DNA from: an uncultured Bacteroidales bacterium
GTDB lineage: Bacteria; Bacteroidota; Bacteroidia; Bacteroidales; Salinivirgaceae
Assembly (NCBI GenBank): GCA_937981765.1
Contig: CALJOM010000002.1
Location: forward strand, 186,001 to 250,000
Direction of reading: 5' to 3'
DNA: 64,000 nucleotides
The position numbers were made by a program, and so were the translations under genes. The notes under the pieces were generated by a model. It had not been told where the DNA came from and ran no database searches. It was given only the letters and a program-made list of their open reading frames with translations. Shown in pieces: positions 43,766 to 51,719 of this stretch. Position 1 is the first letter of the stretch. Every line of letters starts with the position of its first letter.

Positions 43766-45289
43766 TTATTTGGCTAGTGTGGTAAAAACCAACCTTTTTT
43801 CTGCTTTTTCCATTTTATCAGTAGTCTTGACAAAACCCCGTGTTTTAACCACTGTTTCTTCGAGGCTTTCGGTGATGAATTCATAGCCATATTGTTTCCG
43901 GGTATTTAGTTTCGGAAACGGATGGGTTTGGGCATTAATTTGCAGAACTTCTACACCAAAGGGTTCGTCGCACTCAAATTCATCGGGTAGTTCTATTACC
44001 TGATTCACCATGTGTGAGGCTACGTAATAATTGTCGAGCATTAAAACCGATTGGTTATCTGCCAAATGGTAGATAAATCGAAGGTAACATTCTTTATTGG
44101 CTCTAACGTAGAATTTTAACTTTTCGCCCTTAGTAAAAACCAGATTGTCGGTCCCTTTGTTAGTAAAGACCTCTACGTTCAAATCGCTTCGGATAAGTTC
44201 ATTTTGGCTGAATACCTTCATTCGAGTATAAGCCTGTTCGAAATTTTCAGGCAAGTACTTGAGGTTATTAGCTTCAATCCATTTCAAGGGAATAATTGCT
44301 TCTGCTGTGGCAATGATATTTCCATCGACTTCTTTCAGTTGAGCTATAAGCTTAATCTCGTTTTCCTGTTTCCAATAGGTGCCGGTAATAATATATTTTG
44401 TGGTGTTTGTGCCTAATGATTCAATTCGATAACCAGCGGTATTGATTAACCTTGAGGATAACGATTGATTGATACGAGTTGAAAATTCACTAGCCATTTT
44501 GGTATCCTGATAAGTGAAATTAGATACCAATACCGGATTTGGCAGTGTGGGTGCTTGCAAATGAAGGGATTTAGCAAGAAAGAAACATGCCTCGTCGAGG
44601 TTTTTGCTGTTTCCACCGTTGGTTTGGCGCAAGATATTGTCAATACCGGTTTTAAGGGCGTTAATACGTTCAATATTATCGTTGGCATCATTAGTGGTAC
44701 GTTTCAGAGCTAATATTACTGATTGGGATTGTTCAATTAGTGGGATTAGATTTAGAACATCAAGGGTTGTTTTAAACGACAGCTCCATATTAGATTCTAC
44801 GAGTTGATTGGCTTGAGCTAATAACCTTTCAGCTTCGGCGAGTTTTTTTTCAAGTTCATTCCGGTAGAAATTTAATAATTCGCTTCGTTTTGCAAAGGCA
44901 AAGGCATATCCGGTTTTTTCCTTCTCGTTATAAAAAGTTTGTATTTTCAATCCGCTAAGAATTAAATTAGTAGAGCTGTGTTTAATGCTCGAAAATGTTT
45001 GGTTGAAATTTTTGTTCGTTTCGTTGACCGATAAGGTAGCTTCACTTTGTACCGTTACCTGTATATATTCAGCTATCTGCGCTTTGGCGTAATTTTCGAG
45101 CCTTTTCAGTAATTCAGAAGGATTGTCTTTTCCAACGTTTTTCTCCGACGCGAAGCCGGTTAAATACATTTGTTCACTGTATTGTTGGGCACGACGAATT
45201 GGGTCGATCCATTCGGGTGTTTGTGCTGCCAGATTAACCCACAGGGTCGTTGTGAATACAAAAATTACGATTTTTACATGCGTTTTCAT
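43766..45289 (-). CDS. Secreted LPP20-like/DUF4384 protein
   Basis: 507 residues. Signal peptide MKTHVKIVIFVFTTTLWVNLAAQ. Residues about 25-140 resemble the LPP20-type lipoprotein domain (PEWIDPIRRAQQYSEQ, YAKAQIAEYIQVTVQSEA), followed by a helical coiled-coil stretch (about 145-200; ELEKKLAEAERLLAQANQL). The C-terminal part (about 385-470; FTKGEKLKFYVRANKECYLRFIYHLADNQ, IELPDEF) matches DUF4384, a beta domain found in bacterial surface or stress proteins. Function unknown; likely periplasmic or outer-membrane-associated. No lipobox Cys is present at the signal cleavage site. It reads away from the E2/E1 operon across a 406-bp divergent region. Confidence 0.8.
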   Translation of the reverse strand: MKTHVKIVIFVFTTTLWVNLAAQTPEWIDPIRRAQQYSEQMYLTGFASEKNVGKDNPSELLKRLENYAKAQIAEYIQVTVQSEATLSVNETNKNFNQTFSSIKHSSTNLILSGLKIQTFYNEKEKTGYAFAFAKRSELLNFYRNELEKKLAEAERLLAQANQLVESNMELSFKTTLDVLNLIPLIEQSQSVILALKRTTNDANDNIERINALKTGIDNILRQTNGGNSKNLDEACFFLAKSLHLQAPTLPNPVLVSNFTYQDTKMASEFSTRINQSLSSRLINTAGYRIESLGTNTTKYIITGTYWKQENEIKLIAQLKEVDGNIIATAEAIIPLKWIEANNLKYLPENFEQAYTRMKVFSQNELIRSDLNVEVFTNKGTDNLVFTKGEKLKFYVRANKECYLRFIYHLADNQSVLMLDNYYVASHMVNQVIELPDEFECDEPFGVEVLQINAQTHPFPKLNTRKQYGYEFITESLEETVVKTRGFVKTTDKMEKAEKRLVFTTLAK

Positions 45290-45334
45290 AACGTTGGGCT
45301 ATTAGACTTTAATCGCGTAGTAACGGTTTAATAA

Positions 45335-45346
45335 TTTGCCGGCAAA
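45335..45346. promoter_or_regulatory. perfect 12-bp palindrome, possible operator
   Basis: TTTGCCGGCAAA, 43 bp before the DUF4384 start codon. Size and position suit a dimeric regulator; no known regulator is implied. Confidence 0.3.
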
Positions 45347-45529
45347 AGGATTAATCGTGCTATTGTCGGTATTAATACAAATATAATTGAAAATTTTAAT
45401 TTCATTCACCAGAATTCAATTGATTTATTATACCATTCAAACCGCAGGATAATTGTGCTTTTGTTGATATCTGAGTTTTTTCCACAAAATCGTGCAGATT
45501 AAAAGTGATTTAACTAGTCATCGTTAACC

Positions 45530-45551
45530 ACTCTTAACCATGGTTTTGAGT
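45530..45551. promoter_or_regulatory. 22-bp imperfect inverted repeat, possible operator of the E2/E1 operon
   Basis: ACTCTTAACCA and TGGTTTTGAGT are complementary at 9 of 11 positions, centred on the palindrome AACCATGGTT. A further TTAACCA copy lies just upstream (45524-45530). About 145 bp before the E2 start. Confidence 0.35.
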
Positions 45552-45695
45552 AACAAAGAATTTTTATGGGTTCACGCTTAAAAATCTGAAAACCATCAAT
45601 TTATCGTGTGGGGTTATTTTTTTATTGGTTTAATGATATTATTTAGAACAATTCTAAAGTTTGATTGTAAGTAATGGTGTAAAAAAAAATGTATT

Positions 45696-46964
45696 ATGTC
45701 GCGATACGAGATTAGAATGCCTAAGCTTGGCGAAAGTGTCCAAGAAGCCCTAATTACCCGATGGTTTGTTGCGGTTGGTGAAATGATTGAAGAGGACCAG
45801 CCATTGTTTGAAGTAGCAACCGATAAAGTAGACAGTGAAATACCATCTGCGGTGAGTGGGAAAGTTGCTGAAATACTTTACTCTGAGGGTACAAAAGTTG
45901 CTGTCGGGAAGGTTTTAGCTATCATTGAACTGGATGGGAATCAATTTGCCGAAAATAAACTTGAAGAAAAAAAGGAAACTAAGTCTTCAGACCTCACAAC
46001 CCCCAAAGATGAACCCTTTACAAATGTAGGCAGGTTTTTGAGTCCATTGGTTAAAAGTATTGCAACCAGAGAAGGTATTTCGCCCGAAGAATTGCAATCT
46101 ATAGAAGGGACAGGTATTAACCATAGGATTCGCAAACAGGATGTTTTGGAATATATTGAGAGACGTAAGAACCAGCCGCAATACACAAAATTACCCCAAG
46201 GTCAAATTGTAACCGATACGCCCCAAAGAGATACAATGCAGATTTCGATATCAGGAAGCGACGAAATAATTGAGATGTCTCGGATGCGTAAACTTATTGC
46301 CAGTCACATGGTTGAGTCGGTGCGAGTAGCCCCGCACGTCACATCATTTGTAGAAGCCGATGTTGAAAAATTGGTTCGTTGGAGAAACAGTGTTAAAGCG
46401 GAATTTCTAAAGCGTGAAAAGGTAAATCTGACATACATGCCTGTTTTTATAGAAGCCACTGCCCGTGCACTTCGTGACTTTCCGATGGTAAACGTTTCGG
46501 TTGATGGGGATCGAATAATTAAACACGGAGAGATTAACATAGGCATAGCGGTAGCAACCGATAGTGGCGATTTGATTGTACCGGTAATTCGTCAGGCCGA
46601 TAGGAAAAATATTGTAGGATTAGCACATGAATTAGCCGATTTAGCGGATAGAGCAAGAAAAGGGAAACTATCGCTCGACGAAATTCAGGCTGGAACGTTT
46701 ACCATCACAAATTTTGGTAGTTTTGGGAATGTTATGGGAACCCCCATCATAAATCAACCCCAAGCGGCTATTTTGGCTACGGGAACTATTGAGAAAAAGC
46801 CGGCAGTTATGGAGACAGAATATGGCGATGTAGTTGTAGTGCGCCACAAAATGTTTCTATCGCTTTCTTACGATCATCGGGTGATTGATGGTGCTTTAGG
46901 GGGGGCATTTTTAAAAAGAATTGCCTATTATCTTGAAAATTATAACACTACAGGGGTAATCTAA
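45696..46964 (+). CDS. 2-oxo acid dehydrogenase complex E2 (dihydrolipoyl acyltransferase)
   Basis: Core acyltransferase of a pyruvate or branched-chain 2-oxo acid dehydrogenase complex, 422 residues. N-terminal lipoyl domain (about 1-76) with the lipoylated Lys44 in VATDKVDSE, E3/E1-binding peripheral domain (about 112-150; SPLVKSIATREGIS, INHRIRKQDVLEYI) and catalytic domain (about 190-420) with His394 and Asp398 in DHRVIDGA. One lipoyl domain only, as usual in Bacteroidota. Followed 13 nt later by the fused E1; the E3 dihydrolipoamide dehydrogenase is not in the window. Substrate not decided by sequence; the E1 type favours branched-chain 2-oxo acids. Confidence 0.95.
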   Translation: MSRYEIRMPKLGESVQEALITRWFVAVGEMIEEDQPLFEVATDKVDSEIPSAVSGKVAEILYSEGTKVAVGKVLAIIELDGNQFAENKLEEKKETKSSDLTTPKDEPFTNVGRFLSPLVKSIATREGISPEELQSIEGTGINHRIRKQDVLEYIERRKNQPQYTKLPQGQIVTDTPQRDTMQISISGSDEIIEMSRMRKLIASHMVESVRVAPHVTSFVEADVEKLVRWRNSVKAEFLKREKVNLTYMPVFIEATARALRDFPMVNVSVDGDRIIKHGEINIGIAVATDSGDLIVPVIRQADRKNIVGLAHELADLADRARKGKLSLDEIQAGTFTITNFGSFGNVMGTPIINQPQAAILATGTIEKKPAVMETEYGDVVVVRHKMFLSLSYDHRVIDGALGGAFLKRIAYYLENYNTTGVI

Positions 46965-46977
46965 AATTTTTGAAATT

Positions 46978-49026
46978 ATGAAGCTCAGGAAAGATTTAAA
47001 ATATGGCATAAAACAAACCGACAAGGAGTTACTGCTAAATTGGTACAAATTAATGAGGCTCGGCAGAACTATCGACGACCGTGCTCCAAATTATTTAAAA
47101 CAATCTATTGGTTGGTCGTATCATGCACCCTATGCAGGGCACGATGGGATTCAACTTGCAATTGGTCAGGTTTTTGAAAAGCAAAAAGATCATCTATACC
47201 CGTATTATCGGGATATGTTAACGGTTATTTCAGCCGGCATGACAGCCGAGGAAATTATTCTAAACGGCATTAGTAAAGCAACCGATCCTTCGAGTGGAGG
47301 TAGGCATATGTCGAACCATTTTGCCAAACCCGAATGGAACATACACAATGTTTCGTCTTGTACAGGGAATCATGCTCAGCATGCTGTTGGAACAGCCCGC
47401 GCCATGAAATATTATAAAGGGGGAGGAGTTGTAATAAGTTCGCAAGGGGAATCGTCTGTTTCTGAAGGATACGTTTATGAAGCCATAAATGGATCATCGA
47501 GCGAACAACTTCCAGTGATTTTTGTGTTTCAGGATAACGGTTATGGAATATCGGTCCCTAAAAAAGAACAGACAGCCAATCGTAAGGTTGCTGATAATTT
47601 TTCAGGATTCAAGAATCTGCGCATCTTTTATTGTAACGGTAAGGACGTTTTCGATTCAATGAATGTGATGTACGAGGCAAAACAATGGGTTCTTGAAAAT
47701 CAAAAGCCTGCCATTGTGCATGCCAATTGTGTTCGAATTCATTCCCATTCCAATTCCGACAGGCATGAACTTTACAGAGATCAAGCCGAATTAACCTATG
47801 TGGCAGAGTACGATCCTTTGGCAAAATACCGACGCATGCTACTTCGTTATGAACGTGCTACGGAAGAGGAATTAACCGCTATTGACGAGGAGGTTAAAGC
47901 CATTGTGAAGGAGGCACACAAACGAGCTTTAGTTGCTCCTGACCCTGATCCAAAATCGATTTTCGACTTTGTTACTCCCGAACCGTATGTTTCAACCACC
48001 TATCCCACTGGATTACATTCGTATAACGGTACTCCCTTGAAACTTGTAGAGGCATTAAATCAAACCCTTCGGGCTGAGTTTAGACGTAATCCCGATACTT
48101 TTTTATGGGGGCAGGATGTGGCCAATAAAGATAAAGGAGGAGTGTTTAATGTAACCAAAAATATGCAGAAAGAATTCGGTCGCGAACGTGTGTTTAATGC
48201 TCCCATAGCTGAAGATTATATTGTAGGAACAGCCAATGGAATGAGTCGGTACAGCGATACAATACGGGTGGTAATTGAAGGGGCAGAATTTGCCGATTAT
48301 TTTTGGCCAGCCATGGAACAGTTGGTAGATACTTCTCATGACTATTGGCGCTCAAATGGGAAATTTTCACCCAACATCACTATTCGTTTAGCTTCTGGGG
48401 GATACATTGGTGGAGGACTTTATCACAGTCAAAATATCGAAGGAGCTCTTATCACATTGCCAGGAATTCGTATAGTTTATCCTTCTTTTGCCGACGATGC
48501 CGCTGGACTTTTGCGAACGGCTATACGAAGTAGGGGTATAACCTTATTTTTGGAACCCAAGGCCTTATATAACGATCCGAAAGCGGCAACTCCGGTTCCA
48601 GACGATTTTGAGGTTCCCTTTGGCGTTGCTCGAATTCGTCGGCCGGGAACGGACTTAACTGTGCTTACCTATGGAAATACCACTCACCTCTGTCTTGATG
48701 CTGCCCAACAACTCGAGCAGCAATATCAGGTTTCGGCCGAAGTGATAGATTTGCGCTCGCTGATGCCACTTGATTACAATACTATACTGCAATCGGTTAA
48801 GAAAACCGGAAAAGTAGTCATTGTGCATGAAGACAAAGTAATCGGTGGAGTAGGAGGTGAAATAGCAGCGTTTATTATCGAAAATGCTTTTGAGTATCTC
48901 GACGCTCCAATTATGCGTGTAGGTTCCACCTTTACTCCGGTTGGTTTCAACCCAATTCTCGAAAAGGCTATTCTTCCCGATACCGAAAAGATTTTTAATA
49001 AAATGTTGGAACTTTGGAAATATTAG
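46978..49026 (+). CDS. 2-oxo acid dehydrogenase E1, fused alpha-beta
   Basis: Thiamine-diphosphate-dependent decarboxylating component, 682 residues. The N-terminal half (about 1-335) is E1-alpha: YPYYRDMLTVISAGM, the TPP/Mg region SQGESSVSEGYVYEAIN...QDNGYGIS, and HSHSNSDRHELYR. The C-terminal half (about 345-680) is E1-beta: NQTLRAEFRRNP, WGQDVANKDKGGVFNVT, PIAEDYIVGTANGMS and VVIVHEDKVIGGVGGEIAA. The TPP motif begins GES rather than the usual GDG, replacing the Mg-binding Asp by Glu. Fused E1 proteins of this length are common in Bacteroidota and generally annotated as branched-chain or 2-oxoisovalerate dehydrogenases. In an operon with E2, flavodoxin and the flavoenzyme downstream. Confidence 0.93.
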   Translation: MKLRKDLKYGIKQTDKELLLNWYKLMRLGRTIDDRAPNYLKQSIGWSYHAPYAGHDGIQLAIGQVFEKQKDHLYPYYRDMLTVISAGMTAEEIILNGISKATDPSSGGRHMSNHFAKPEWNIHNVSSCTGNHAQHAVGTARAMKYYKGGGVVISSQGESSVSEGYVYEAINGSSSEQLPVIFVFQDNGYGISVPKKEQTANRKVADNFSGFKNLRIFYCNGKDVFDSMNVMYEAKQWVLENQKPAIVHANCVRIHSHSNSDRHELYRDQAELTYVAEYDPLAKYRRMLLRYERATEEELTAIDEEVKAIVKEAHKRALVAPDPDPKSIFDFVTPEPYVSTTYPTGLHSYNGTPLKLVEALNQTLRAEFRRNPDTFLWGQDVANKDKGGVFNVTKNMQKEFGRERVFNAPIAEDYIVGTANGMSRYSDTIRVVIEGAEFADYFWPAMEQLVDTSHDYWRSNGKFSPNITIRLASGGYIGGGLYHSQNIEGALITLPGIRIVYPSFADDAAGLLRTAIRSRGITLFLEPKALYNDPKAATPVPDDFEVPFGVARIRRPGTDLTVLTYGNTTHLCLDAAQQLEQQYQVSAEVIDLRSLMPLDYNTILQSVKKTGKVVIVHEDKVIGGVGGEIAAFIIENAFEYLDAPIMRVGSTFTPVGFNPILEKAILPDTEKIFNKMLELWKY

Positions 49027-49069
49027 TTCTGGCCTAATAAAATTTTTAATGAACTAAAATTTTGAAATT

Positions 49070-49573
49070 ATGAACACAACGGCTCTTATATATAGTTTTA
49101 AGTCGAACAAAAGTGCTCAGGTAGCCGAAAAGATAAAAGAATTGTGGAACGGCGAAATCATTCTGCTAGATGCAGACGATTTAACCGTGGAAAAATTTAT
49201 GCCGTTTAAAAACTATATTCTTTCTGTTCCTACATGGTTTGACGGAGAATTGCCTAAATCTTGGGACGAATTTGTTCCTGCCCTTGAAGATCTGAATCTT
49301 AAGGGGAAACTATTTGCCATATATGGAAATGGAGATCAGGTAAACTACTCAGAAAACTTTGCCGATGCGGTTGGAATAATGGCTGATTTGTTGGAATTTT
49401 TAGGGGGTAAGATAGTTGGATACACAAGCCTTGAAGGATATTCTTTTGAAAAATCGAAAGCTCAACGTGGATCCCAGTTTTGTGGACTTGTGTTAGATTT
49501 TGAAAATCAGGCTAAACAAAACAACGAGCGAATTGTTAGATGGGTAGAACAACTCAAAAAGGAGTTTCAGTAA
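49070..49573 (+). CDS. Flavodoxin
   Basis: FMN electron carrier of 167 residues. Overall shape fits flavodoxin: N-terminal strand NTTALIYSF, VPTWFDGELPKSWDEF (FMN-stacking Trp in the 50s loop), YGNGDQVNYSENFADAVG (90s loop) and the C-terminal GLVLDFENQ. The phosphate-binding loop is atypical: SFKSNKSA in place of the usual Thr/Ser-Gly-Asn-Thr pattern. It follows E1 by 43 nt and precedes the dihydroorotate-dehydrogenase-like gene by 40 nt, so it may carry electrons for that flavoenzyme (inference). Its leader before the ATG is nearly the same as that of the E1 gene. Confidence 0.9.
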   Translation: MNTTALIYSFKSNKSAQVAEKIKELWNGEIILLDADDLTVEKFMPFKNYILSVPTWFDGELPKSWDEFVPALEDLNLKGKLFAIYGNGDQVNYSENFADAVGIMADLLEFLGGKIVGYTSLEGYSFEKSKAQRGSQFCGLVLDFENQAKQNNERIVRWVEQLKKEFQ

Positions 49574-49613
49574 TACTCAAAACCAAATATTAACTCATCT
49601 AAATTGAATAGCC

Positions 49614-50627
49614 ATGGCAGACTTAACCGTAAATTGGGCAGGTTTAACACTCAAAAGCCCAGTAATTGTTGGATCGTGTAATTTAACAACAGATCCGGGA
49701 AATGCCAAGAAGATGGAACAGGCAGGAGCCGGCGCCATTGTTTTTAAATCGTTGTTTGAGGAGCAAATAGAGTTAGAAAGTTTGCAGTTGGAACGCGAAA
49801 TGACTCAATTCAACGAACGTTATGCTGAAATGCTATCTATATTTCCAAACCTTAAGCATGCGGGGATAGAAGAACATCTTGTTCGCTTTGCCAAGGTAAA
49901 ATCCATTGTTGCTATTCCTGTTATAGCAAGTCTCAATGCTGTTCATTGGGATTCGTGGATAAAATATGCCAAGAAGCTCGAAGAGGTGGGGGCGGATGCG
50001 TTGGAGGTAAACTTCTATTATATTCCGGCAAGTTTTGATAAAGAGGCTTCGGATGTTGAAAATGAGCAGTTGGCGGTGTTAGCCGAAATAAAGAAAACGG
50101 TAAAAATCCCTGTAGTTGTTAAAATTAGCCCTTACTATAGCAATGTGTTGAATTTTTTGAAAAAACTGGACGAGCATAAGGCTGACGGAGTAGTTATGTT
50201 TAATCGTTTATTCCAGCCAGATATTGATTTAAACGACCAAAAAAACATTTATCCCTACAACCTGAGTGTGCCAAGCGACCAGCGGGTTGCATTACGTTTT
50301 ACAGCGTTAACTTATGGGAAAATCAAGGCAAGTTTAACTGCTGCTACCGGAATTCATGAATGGTCGGATGCTGTTAAGATGATACTCGTTGGAGCCGATG
50401 CTTTTCAAATGGTTAGTACCGTTTATAAAAACGGTTTTAAGAAAATTAATGAGATCAATCAGGGCATTGAAAACTGGATGCAACAGCACAATTATACTCG
50501 CCTAAACGATTTTAAGGGAAAATTAGCGAAAATCAATCTAAAGGATCCTTTTGCCTATTATCGGGCACAATACATTGATATTCTACTTTCTTCGGACGAT
50601 ATCCTGAAACAAAATATACCGGTATAA
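49614..50627 (+). CDS. Dihydroorotate dehydrogenase-like flavoprotein
   Basis: 337-residue TIM-barrel FMN protein of the DHOD/dihydropyrimidine dehydrogenase superfamily. Seen: SPVIVGSCNLTTDPGNAKKMEQAGAGAIV (family start), ALEVNFYYIPAS, VVVKISPYYSNV with the FMN-contacting lysine, and GVVMFNRLFQPDID. The catalytic-base loop of true DHOD (N-x-x-S/C-P-N) is absent: the corresponding segment is NFYYIPAS. So it probably does not make orotate. This subgroup occurs widely in anaerobes and cyanobacteria without a settled function. Being last in the E2-E1-flavodoxin unit suggests a redox role linked to 2-oxo acid oxidation. Terminator 15 nt downstream. Confidence 0.85.
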   Translation: MADLTVNWAGLTLKSPVIVGSCNLTTDPGNAKKMEQAGAGAIVFKSLFEEQIELESLQLEREMTQFNERYAEMLSIFPNLKHAGIEEHLVRFAKVKSIVAIPVIASLNAVHWDSWIKYAKKLEEVGADALEVNFYYIPASFDKEASDVENEQLAVLAEIKKTVKIPVVVKISPYYSNVLNFLKKLDEHKADGVVMFNRLFQPDIDLNDQKNIYPYNLSVPSDQRVALRFTALTYGKIKASLTAATGIHEWSDAVKMILVGADAFQMVSTVYKNGFKKINEINQGIENWMQQHNYTRLNDFKGKLAKINLKDPFAYYRAQYIDILLSSDDILKQNIPV

Positions 50628-50641
50628 TTCTCAGGATAATT

Positions 50642-50674
50642 AAAAAAGGCGGAAAATTTTTCCGCCTTTTTTTT
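50642..50674. terminator. strong bidirectional terminator
   Basis: AAAAAAGGCGGAAAA / TTTTTCCGCCTTTTTT, a long A/T-flanked stem ending the E2-E1 operon and facing the MORN protein gene. Confidence 0.95.
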
Positions 50675-50697
50675 AATAATTTATCTTAATTAACAAA

Positions 50698-51165
50698 TTA
50701 AAGTTCATCGTATTTTTTTGTTTCAGTGAGGTTTCCGTTTTCATCATAAATTTTCCATGTTCCAGCTTTTTTGCCATCTTTATAAAACATTTCAACTCGC
50801 TTTGTCCCATTTTCATCCCAAACAATCCATTGCCCTTCTTTACGGTCGTTTTTATAATTAGCTTCCGAGATTTTCACTCCGTTTTCGTTCCATACAATCC
50901 ATGTTCCATGTTTACGGTTATTTTGGTAAGAACGGATTTCATGTTTAGCGCCAGATTCAAAGTATAGAATTACCTGTCCGTTTTTTAGTCCATCTATCAT
51001 AGGAATTTCAATCCGCTTTTTACCGTTGGGATAATATTCAATGTAAGTTCCTGTGTATTTAGCTCCTTCAAGATCATAAAATACATTTCCTACTTGTTCA
51101 ATTTGTTGTGACTTGAGCGTGTATAGGGAACAAAGGATAATTATGAGGCTGAGCAATCTTTTCAT
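50698..51165 (-). CDS. Secreted MORN-like (YwqK-type) repeat protein
   Basis: 155 residues. Signal peptide MKRLLSLIIILCSLYTLKSQ, then about five 23-residue repeats of the form G-x-W/Y-x-x-W/Y-x-x-N-G-x-K...Y-K-x-G-x-K (HGTWIVWNENGVK, EGQWIVWDENGTK, AGTWKIYDENGN), the MORN-like/YwqK antitoxin repeat pattern. In Bacteroidota such proteins are exported and of unknown role; the antitoxin label of Bacillus YwqK should not be carried over, as no toxin gene is adjacent. DNA copies of the repeats are similar to each other, which suggests recent duplication inside the gene. Confidence 0.82.
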   Translation of the reverse strand: MKRLLSLIIILCSLYTLKSQQIEQVGNVFYDLEGAKYTGTYIEYYPNGKKRIEIPMIDGLKNGQVILYFESGAKHEIRSYQNNRKHGTWIVWNENGVKISEANYKNDRKEGQWIVWDENGTKRVEMFYKDGKKAGTWKIYDENGNLTETKKYDEL

Positions 51166-51281
51166 TTTTCTTGCGATTGACGTTTCTCAAATATACTATT
51201 TTTATTTATTTTATTTATAAAAAAACCAAACCGCATATTTTTGGGGTTTGGTCACAATAATAACTTTTATGGGAGGAAAAA

Positions 51282-51650
51282 TTAGTTGGTAATTGGATTT
51301 AAAATTACTTTCAGAGCATGAACTTCATTTCCCTTGATTTCGATGGTTAAATCTTGATTTTGGTCGTAGGATATAAACCGAGGCTTAATGGTGTATTTCC
51401 CGGGTTGAAGATTATTAATTTTGAAATTGCCCTCAAAGTCGGTATAAACCGTTTTTGCGATTTCTGGGAGAAAGATACATACTCCGGTAAGAGGTTCACC
51501 AGTAACACGGTCAACTACGCTGCCAGTTATCATAGCTACTGTAGAGGTGGCTTTAACGCTATTTACGGCTATTGCATTTTTATTGCTGTTAGCCATAAGC
51601 ACAGAGCATCCCACTGCTGCGGTTACGATTAGTGTGAGTATTTTTTTCAT
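51282..51650 (-). CDS. Small secreted carboxypeptidase-regulatory-like domain protein
   Basis: 122 residues. Signal peptide MKKILTLIVTAAVGCSVLMAN, then one carboxypeptidase regulatory-like (transthyretin-type) beta-sandwich: ITGSVVDRVTGEPLTGVCIFL, VYTDFEGNFKINNLQPGKYTI. The domain normally precedes TonB receptor plugs or peptidases; here it stands alone, so it may be a truncated derivative or a small periplasmic/surface protein. No sorting domain. A promoter candidate lies 41 nt upstream. Confidence 0.83.
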   Translation of the reverse strand: MKKILTLIVTAAVGCSVLMANSNKNAIAVNSVKATSTVAMITGSVVDRVTGEPLTGVCIFLPEIAKTVYTDFEGNFKINNLQPGKYTIKPRFISYDQNQDLTIEIKGNEVHALKVILNPITN

Positions 51651-51690
51651 TGCGGTTAATGTTTAAGCCTTTGACTTCCTTTTGACCCTC

Positions 51691-51719
51691 CAAAATTAGG
51701 GTATTTACATTAATTCAAA
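51691..51719 (-). promoter_or_regulatory. weak promoter candidate
   Basis: Minus-strand TTTG (51716-51719), 17 nt, TAATTTTG (51691-51698). The -7 element is exact but the spacer is two to three bases short. Confidence 0.3.

Larger units (their letters stand above)
45290..45695. other. 406-bp divergent regulatory region
   Basis: Lies between the DUF4384 gene and the E2 gene. It contains a perfect 12-bp palindrome (45335-45346) close to the DUF4384 start, TATATTTG on the minus strand (45378-45385) without a clear -33, and a 22-bp imperfect inverted repeat (45530-45551). No ORF or RNA structure recognised. Confidence 0.6.

Noticed and set aside
49614-50627. Pyrimidine-pathway dihydroorotate dehydrogenase (pyrD)
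   Set aside because: Lacks the catalytic-base loop and has no pyrimidine genes nearby.
50698-51165. Antitoxin role for the YwqK-like protein
   Set aside because: The protein is exported and no toxin gene is adjacent; only the repeat type is shared.
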